Position numbers and translations under genes: made by a program. Below the pieces are notes generated by a model. That model ran no database searches. It was not told the DNA's origin and worked only from the letters and a program-made list of their open reading frames with translations. A stretch of 64,000 bases of DNA from Colletes latitarsis. Lineage: Eukaryota; Arthropoda; Insecta; Hymenoptera; Colletidae. Positions 57,985 through 64,000 of the stretch are shown here, one piece after another. Each line of letters starts with the position of its first letter. Within the stretch, counting starts at the first letter, position 1. The stretch spans positions 28,149,501 to 28,213,500 of the forward strand of contig NC_135137.1 of assembly GCF_051014445.1 (NCBI RefSeq). The letters run 5' to 3'.

Positions 57985-58146
57985 GAATAGATTGACTAAT
58001 GTTATTGTAGGATTTAACAAAGAGAATTTTTTGAACAAATGTAGAAATGATATAATTATATAAACGAATAGATTGATTAATGTTATTGTAGGATTTAACA
58101 AAGAGAATATTTTGAACAAATGTACAAACTATATAATTATATAAAC
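57985..58146. repeat. Tandem duplication, 81-bp unit twice
   Basis: GAATAGATTGA(C/T)TAATGTTAT at 57985 and 58066; the two units also share AGGATTTAACAAAGAGAAT and TATAATTATATAAACGA and differ at only a few positions. The unit length is exact. Confidence 0.9.
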
Positions 58147-58663
58147 GAGTTTGAAACACATCAAACACACAATCTTTTTACACAAATTAATATCATATAA
58201 GACTCTGTCCCTGGTTACCCATTTCTTCTCGAACAAAACACTTTCAACTCTTTTGCACATAAATTAACATTCAACAAAACTACATGACACAAATATTCAA
58301 TACAAATCTCCTACATTATTAACAACTTATTTTAGTGCTAATACAATAACTCACCATCAAGAAACTTGTTTTGTTATTACAAAATATTAATTACCTTTCT
58401 CATGTGCATAAATTATAGTACATGTATGCATTAACATTGTTCTTCTGAAAATTGATTTCATGACAAATCGTTTCAATAATTTCTTTCAAAATTGATTACA
58501 CTGTAAAAAACATTACGAGTTATTAATTAACTCAATAGTAAACAAAATATAAACTGATATCTATTTCTTAGAAACACAATACATCAGATAAACATTGATC
58601 GACGATCATATTAATTTACATAGTTAAATTCGTTGCATTATTGTCGAGAACAAATTTATTTTC
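58147..58663. other. AT-rich non-coding DNA
   Basis: Nothing recognised. Confidence 0.35.
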
Positions 58664-58981
58664 TTTCTAAAACTAAAACTACTTCATGTATACCCATTCC
58701 TAAAATGACCAGTCTTTCTTTTTCTCTTTAACGAGGCAACGTATTTCTAATTTTTGCATCACATGTATAGAAAGTTGTGTTTTAAAGTTTATTCGTAAGA
58801 TATTTTTCTCTTTTATGTCGTGTATGAATAAAAGTAGAAGTGAACATTGAAAAATTCATTTTACGTATATTGCAAGAAAAATCGTGAAATTAAATGGTAC
58901 TAAAATAAGATCGTCTGTTAAAAATTCTACACGAAACTTAAAAATCGGTCATTAGACCGCTCGTGGTAGATTTAATGTTAA
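58664..58981. mobile_element. piggyBac-like MITE related to the 11.6-13.0 kb element
   Basis: Contains ACTTCATGTATAC.CATT, CCAGTCTTTCTTTT..CTTTA, TTCTAATTTTTGCAT and, towards the right end, GAACATTGAAAAATT, TGGTACTAAAATAA and GTAGATTTAATGTTAA. These blocks occur in the same order at 11640-11790 and 12810-12973, where about 1 kb separates them. The right end TTAATGTTAA matches the TAGTGTTAA ends at 12973 and 32175. It is best read as an internally deleted, non-autonomous relative. Confidence 0.6.
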
Positions 58982-61276
58982 ATATTAATGTATACTTGAA
59001 ATCTTCGAAACGTAAAGTGACAAGAAAGTACTCTAAGAAAATATTTAATAAAAGGAATGTTGTTTTCGCTGTTTTCAGCGTCTGATTTTCCTTTCCAAAT
59101 TCAAAATATAACCTATTTATTACAGTGAGGATTCTTTTGAGGAATAAAATACAATAAAATGAGAGAAATATTATAGAAATTATAAATTATAAAAAGCTCA
59201 GGGATTAAACACCGAAAGTTAAAAATTTTCAATTCTAAATCTAAACAGCCTAATCCTTACATGTTCTCTTTCATTTCACATTATACATACACCTACTTAC
59301 GCCTTTGGAATGCTAATTTCACTTGCGCACCAAGGAAGTAGCACTAAATAATAAACGCCTCAAAATACTCATTCTCCTTTTCTTCGCTACTTGTCCGCGA
59401 TTTATGTCGAAGTTTACGACAAGTTCCTCATTGGTTTTTAAATATTATGCCCGATTCTCGCCGAATCTTTACGACGCGACGGCTACTTTAATAGAGCCGA
59501 TATATCATCCGAATAACGTTAATTACATTAACGCGAGTGAAATTTTAATTATCTTGCAGTAGCATTGGATTTTGTAACGCGTTTTCCCTCGTCGAGAACT
59601 CGATTAAGTGACTTGTCTTCGACACCCTTAACACAACTTTCTTCGCATTGGAAATTATTTTACGAGACATAAATCACGCTCGAATTGGCTCACAGTGGAA
59701 CGTCAATTAATTAACCGTGGGCATGTCATTTACATCGATAACCAATCTCGCCACTCGGCGCGCTTTCGTTTCTGGAACTTACGACCCTTTGTTTCCCCGA
59801 AGCTTTTTAACAGCCAGTCTTCGTGCATATTTCTTGTATTTCGGATTGTAAAATGAACAATCTTTAGAATTTTCGAAATTATTTTGTGAATTATTAATCC
59901 AAGACAGACCAAGAAGTAGAACTTGTTTAGAATTTTAGTCTTTTATTACTAATTTCTTTTCCATAATCACTTGGTATCTATTTTATCATTTCAGAAGATG
60001 TGTTTCCTCGTTATTACCCATTTTTCATTTTTCGATCGCTTTTTAAACAGTTCTCAGGATTTGATTTATTCGAAAGCTTTTCAATAGTAGTACAAACTGT
60101 AAACCGATTTCTATACAACTATCTTTTCAGAATAGAATTTTCGTTGCTTATGTGTGCAAATCCTTCTCTTCTCAGGGGTGGTTTCTTTTTCTCTTCTGTC
60201 CACGTCTCGCGTTTCTTAAAAGTTCTCTACTTTTTTTAATATAGAAAAATTAAAACAACGACTTAGCACGTAGAGCTCCGTTTTACAACTAAACAATAGT
60301 TATACGGGCATATCGATTACATAATCAGACGCTAGGTGACGTTGATTAACATTATCAGATTATTCCACCATCAACCAAAGCGTCTGTCAGGATGATCATC
60401 GATTATCCATAGCAAATAAACATATATGCAACAAAAGTTGAGACAAACAATTAGTTCAGCAGTAATAAAAACACTTAGAATGTTTTTTGTAGTAAAATAA
60501 ATACTATCGAAAGAGCCCAATACGATCTCCTCCACTTTGCTGGAAATTACACTACGTCTCTGTTTGCAGAGGCTGGCCAATTGTTGCCGTCAATGTCGAC
60601 GAACCATAGATCCGTGCATGTCGTGATCGTTGGAAACTATAAATTACGCAAACATCAAAGAAAGGAAGGGAAAAGGAACGGAGCGTATTGGGTTGGCCGG
60701 TTAACGAGGGCTAATGAATTTCGTGCGCGTCGTTATATCCCGCGTTAGTTGCAATTACCGTGCAATTAAACTACGACCCCTTCGTTAACAATGCAACCAT
60801 TGTATTAATAATTACGCCACGGAATGCGTTTCGCGATCGGTTTTACGTAACGCGAACACAACGGTACCCGGCGATCGAATACTAATCGCGACGTTCCGTC
60901 GAGCTCCACGAGGAATCGGTCGCTTAGCTAATTCGCCAAGACACACCTGTAATCAGATACTTGACACCGACACGCGGGTCGTGTCGCTGCGATCAGCGGT
61001 TTGAAGAATTCTCCGCGAGTAAGCTGTTCTGCTTTGTAGCTCAGTCTGAAGTTTCCAGACAACAGAAACGCGGTGTTTTTTCATACTTGACGAAGAGTGC
61101 AGGCTGAGGAGAGACCACTTCAGCGAAACACAGCCTTGATTTTTGATACCACCAGTTCTTCTGGTCCGTTCGTTATTTCGAAGTTTCCAAACATGTAGTT
61201 TTCGATGTGTTACAGACTCACCTAGATGATATATTAGGTTGAGTGAAAAGAAATCCATTATTTTCATGTTCATATA
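58982..61276. other. Non-coding DNA with CpG-enriched patches
   Basis: CpG-enriched stretches at about 59330-59810 and 60560-61220. The 116-codon minus frame 60953-61303 spans a consensus-like minus-strand donor (CATCTAG|GTGAGTCTG, near 61215-61230) but has no recognisable domain. Other frames are short. No gene accepted. Confidence 0.35.
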
Positions 61277-61560
61277 CAGGGTGAGTGAACATTTGCACCA
61301 CAAATATCTTTGTTATTTTTAAAGATACGTCAAATGTCTTGAGGACAAAATTGAATGGTACAATGGGGCTCACATGATGCCAAAAATAGTTTTGTTTTTA
61401 TGTCATTTTTTTTTTTTAAAGAAATGGTCACCTTCATTTTTTTAAATAGAATCGCTCTTTTCGAAACACCTACAATGATAGTCCCTTTCATTAGAAATTC
61501 AGTGACTATAATTATTCAAGGTTATTCAAGGTCCGTAAACAAGGCATTAGAAAAAAATGA
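61277..61560 (+). mobile_element. CAGGGTG-ended half-element, left orientation
   Basis: Begins CAGGGTGAGTGAACATTTGC after TATA. About 150 bp in it contains GGTCACCTTCATTTTTTTAA then ATAGAATCGC, matching GGTCAAGTTAATTTTTTTAA then ATGGAACCAT in the inverted half-element at 63200-63466. The inner boundary is not defined. Confidence 0.5.
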
Positions 61561-61740
61561 ACGATTTTGATGTAGTCCTCATTGACAAAAATTAATTCGA
61601 CATTGAAGGACCTTAATATGTTTACTACAAGTCTCACTTGCGATAAACGTATTCTGCTTCCATATTTTAAATCTTATACATCTTTTCCGATCGTGAACTT
61701 GAATGACCTTGTATAATTGTAGTTACTAAATTCCTAATGT

Positions 61741-62033
61741 GGCGTGCAATCTAGCATTTTTTTTCTTTGATCTAGAATAAAAAATCGAACATTTTATTCA
61801 TAATATTACTACGCTTCGTATGAACTAAAATTCTTCATAATAATAATAATTTATACTATGTTTATTGCATAATTAAATTAGAGAATCATTCTTTTGTGTT
61901 CAGAGCAGTGTATCTTCGACAATTTTGCATTTTTTAAGATGGATTTTAGTTCATACGACGCGTAGTACTATTATAAACAAAACGTTCGATCTTTTATTTT
62001 AGATCAAAGGAAAAAAATGGTAGACTGCACGCC
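61741..62033. mobile_element. Long inverted repeat, arms of about 97 bp
   Basis: Left arm 61741-61836 begins GGCGTGCAATCTAGCATTTT; right arm 61936-62033 is its reverse complement, ending TGGTAGACTGCACGCC, with scattered mismatches. The loop is about 99 bp. No clear target duplication. A foldback-type MITE or a transcribed hairpin; it lies between the two CAGGGTG half-elements. Confidence 0.75.
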
Positions 62034-62603
62034 GATCAACGCCCCCTTATGCTGTAAAAAAATTGTCAAATATCACTTCTCGTTTTACCATTTTATACGA
62101 CTCTTCCCCCTTAAATGTTCGTACAGAGAACTGAATGTGAAAAATGAAATTCAAAAATGGAGAAGTAGAAATGCACAAGAACCTGATGTTGAAACAATTA
62201 AAAATACTATACAGAATAGATTGATAATCGCTGATGAATTGTATTATAAGTTTTATAATAAAAACCGTACAATTTTCTGCAAGATCGAAATTTTGATTTC
62301 AGACCATTGTAAACTACTCTTGCTCAAATTCACAAATCCCATCCAAATTTATTTCCGTCGTTATCTCAACTTGAAAATTAATTCTGTATCAGATAGTTAG
62401 ACTTTGTTACAATCGGGTATCCATCAAAGTTAATATCAAGAGATCCGACAGCCACTCGCAACGAACTCGTCTGTTTTAAGTTCCGAATAAATCTTGAACA
62501 CACTTTGTACAGTAGGTCAATTGCAGTGTAAATTCACTCAGAGGATATTTATAGAAACAGACCAGTCAGCGGTATTAGGTTTCGCTTTCAAGTTCCGTTG
62601 AAA

Positions 62604-62885
62604 ATGTTCCGCGAGTGTACTTCACTCGTACTCGTCGAATCTTTTCAATTACTCTCTTTGCTCGCCCTCTCTAACGCGAACCCTACACGATTACGTACCT
62701 CTAGACATGTCTCGCGACGAGCAATAGGTTCGAGATATTTTGATTGCTCGTATCGCGAGGCGTTGCCTATTCACGGTTGTGCACGACTCTCAAGTGGTGA
62801 AACGACGCGTCAGTATCTTTCAAAACGAAAAAGAATTGGTGTAAACACGCGCTTTGTGTTTAGAGGAGGAAAAGAAGACGTATAA
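62604..62885 (+). CDS. Candidate small secreted-peptide-like ORF, unrecognised
   Basis: A 93-codon ATG frame in a CpG-enriched patch. The first 25 residues (MFRECTSLVLVESFQLLSLL then ALSNA) have a hydrophobic stretch followed by a small-residue site that could be cleaved as a signal peptide, although acidic residues interrupt it. The rest is basic, with two Cys and paired basic sites (RR near residue 40 and KRKR near residue 76), so it superficially resembles a peptide precursor. Upstream is TATTTATA (62546) and TCAG (62566), spaced slightly too closely for a standard TATA-initiator pair. No family was recognised and the frame could be chance. Confidence 0.2.
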   Translation: MFRECTSLVLVESFQLLSLLALSNANPTRLRTSRHVSRRAIGSRYFDCSYREALPIHGCARLSSGETTRQYLSKRKRIGVNTRFVFRGGKEDV

Positions 62886-63199
62886 GGAAATGACCAAAAA
62901 GTGGCCGATAGAAATAAATTTTACGAGTTTTAATAGATGTGTGCTAAAAGATTTATTTAATTAAGAAAACCATACATACAACATCTTTTTTTTAAAATGA
63001 AATTTTAAGTGCTTCAAACGATCTTCACCATCCAAATAACGATTAAAATGTTTTTGAACTTCTATCATTTAATTTTTTTTTATCATAACAATGAGAAGCC
63101 AAGCCACAAGAAAAAATCCAAAAGATTATTGTTTCAACGTTGTTATCGATAATATGCAGTAGAGTAATGAAGAAAGATTATTTATTTTTTCTAACGGTT
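62886..63199. other. AT-rich non-coding DNA
   Basis: Nothing recognised apart from A/T runs. Confidence 0.3.
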
Positions 63200-63466
63200 A
63201 AAAAAATATATAAATTTATGATGATTGAGGGCTTTATGTAGTAGGTCGTTGAATTTGTCTCAACAAACGCTATCATATTATTAGCAAAAAAATATATGGT
63301 TCCATTTAAAAAAATTAACTTGACCTCGAAATATCCACCTATACAAAAATTATTTATACCGCATAATTTGCCCCTTTAAATAAAACAACTTTTGTAAGAA
63401 CACTTTTTCGATACCTTCAATATCTCATGAGATATTCCACCATTTACACTTAAACGTAACACCCTG
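63200..63466 (-). mobile_element. CAGGGTG-ended half-element, right orientation
   Basis: Ends ACTTAAACGTAACACCCTG before TATA; inverted it begins CAGGGTGTTACGTTTAAGTG. Inner parts (TTTAAATGGAACCATATATT and GACAAATTCAACGACC in the inverted reading) match the foldback at 32235-32350 and the half-element at 61277. It could be the right end of a 2.19-kb element bounded at 61277. Confidence 0.55.
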
Positions 63467-64000
63467 TATAATAATAATATACGATTTCATTTGAGAAAAA
63501 TAAATTTTACTTCATCTCCTATACGCCAACTCCAAAACATTTATTAATATCGTCGAAAAGGGGCGAGATATTTCAGGCTGCGTACAAGTATATAAAAATA
63601 TTGTTATAAAAATTGTTATTTTCATTAGTGGTCTTTGTATCCGGAGCTCGATGAGTATCGCCATCGGTGGCAAGCTGTTTTGTTTTTGTTTACGGAGTCG
63701 ACGGGTCGGTGAAACCGAACGAACATAAATATCGGGAGGGGGCGATGGTACCTTTTATCGAGGGACAAACGCGACATTTTAACGAGGTAGTACCGTAGCG
63801 CGCGCCTATTCTAATGGTGCGCTGGGCGAGAAATGTTTGAGTAGCGTCGTCGCGAGCAGAGGGCAGACGAGCGGTAGTAAAGCGAGAAAAATAAATTAAA
63901 AAGGGAGGAACAGAACCGCCAGTCGTGTTCCTATCGTAAATCACCAACGAAAATACAATAATACAAGAGAAGAAGAAGGCTCTCGCTCGCGCCATAAACC
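63467..64000. other. CpG- and purine-rich segment at window edge
   Basis: From about 63630 to the end CpG content rises sharply. A 101-codon minus frame (63690-63995) begins MARARAFFFSCIIVFSLVIY, a hydrophobic start, but nothing recognisable follows. This could be the promoter or 5' UTR of a gene beyond the window. It is unresolved. Confidence 0.3.

Noticed and set aside
60953..61303. 116-codon minus frame with an internal GTGAGT donor-like site
   Set aside because: No recognisable protein, and its start lies within the CAGGGTG half-element. A single donor match is expected by chance.
62017..62400. 127-codon AT-rich frame on +
   Set aside because: Its start lies inside the right arm of an inverted repeat and the protein shows no motif I recognise. 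Length is plausible by chance in this much sequence.
1..64000. tRNA, rRNA and well-known insect microRNA seeds
   Set aside because: No B-box/anticodon-arm arrangement, rRNA block or familiar mature microRNA was seen on either strand by eye. A covariance-model scan would be decisive.

Overview
The window reads as AT-rich nuclear DNA of an insect, most likely a hymenopteran and possibly a bee. The support is the dense mix of insect-type DNA-transposon debris (mariner, Tc1-like, pogo-like, piggyBac-like, Mutator-like), CpG-rich islands in AT-rich DNA, and one insect-style promoter/first-exon candidate. This assignment is inference from sequence character; no host protein gene was recognised. No bacterial operon, CRISPR array, rRNA, tRNA or known microRNA was found by eye, and no retrotransposon or viral gene was seen. 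Almost every open frame of 60-120 codons is chance or a shadow of a repeat.

The dominant feature is a family of about 1.03-1.17 kb elements with very long terminal inverted repeats (about 110 bp, beginning CAGGGTGTTCGGCCACC). Seven copies lie at 5271, 8238 (left-truncated), 17560, 28606, 35358, 46177 (right-truncated) and 52965, roughly 7 kb or a tenth of the window. They encode no recognisable transposase. Each has a central core flanked by repeats of an internal module of about 105-140 bp. Two copies sit in sequence that also exists nearby without the insertion, so the target duplication can be read directly as TA. This points to mobilisation by a Tc1/mariner-type transposase.

Region by region. 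0.7-3.7 kb holds old inverted and direct duplications, a CpG-rich island and a 215-bp TTAA-type MITE. 5.3-8.9 kb has two copies of the main family and a 260-bp near-perfect hairpin. 11.6-13.0 kb is a piggyBac-like element whose internally deleted relative lies at 58.7-59.0 kb. 17.1-20.7 kb has three separate short tandem arrays, a main-family insertion and a 204-bp TTAA MITE. 21.5-26.1 kb has further low-copy tandem duplications. 28.1-32.7 kb is a transposon graveyard: a pogo-like transposase fragment, Tc1-like termini in inverted orientation 3.1 kb apart, a nested main-family copy, a mariner relic with a mutated catalytic Asp, a 406-bp piggyBac derivative that keeps only the C-terminal Cys-rich domain, and a foldback element. 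38.1-39.7 kb is the strongest host-gene signal: a CpG-rich, GAGA-rich segment ending in a consensus splice donor at 38829/38830 on the + strand, read as a promoter plus non-coding first exon whose downstream exons lie elsewhere. 46.2-47.9 kb joins a truncated main-family copy to a Mutator-like transposase pseudogene. 48.1-49.2 kb is a second large CpG-rich segment without an assignable gene. 49.3-49.9 kb is a different 648-bp CAGGGTG-ended element, and 50.8-51.2 kb holds an IS630/mariner-type transposase relic. 57-58 kb is a tandem array. 61.3-63.5 kb is bounded by inverted CAGGGTG ends and encloses a 290-bp hairpin and a 93-codon frame that resembles a secreted peptide precursor. The last 400 bp are again CpG-rich.

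The rest appears to be intron or intergenic DNA without recognisable content.
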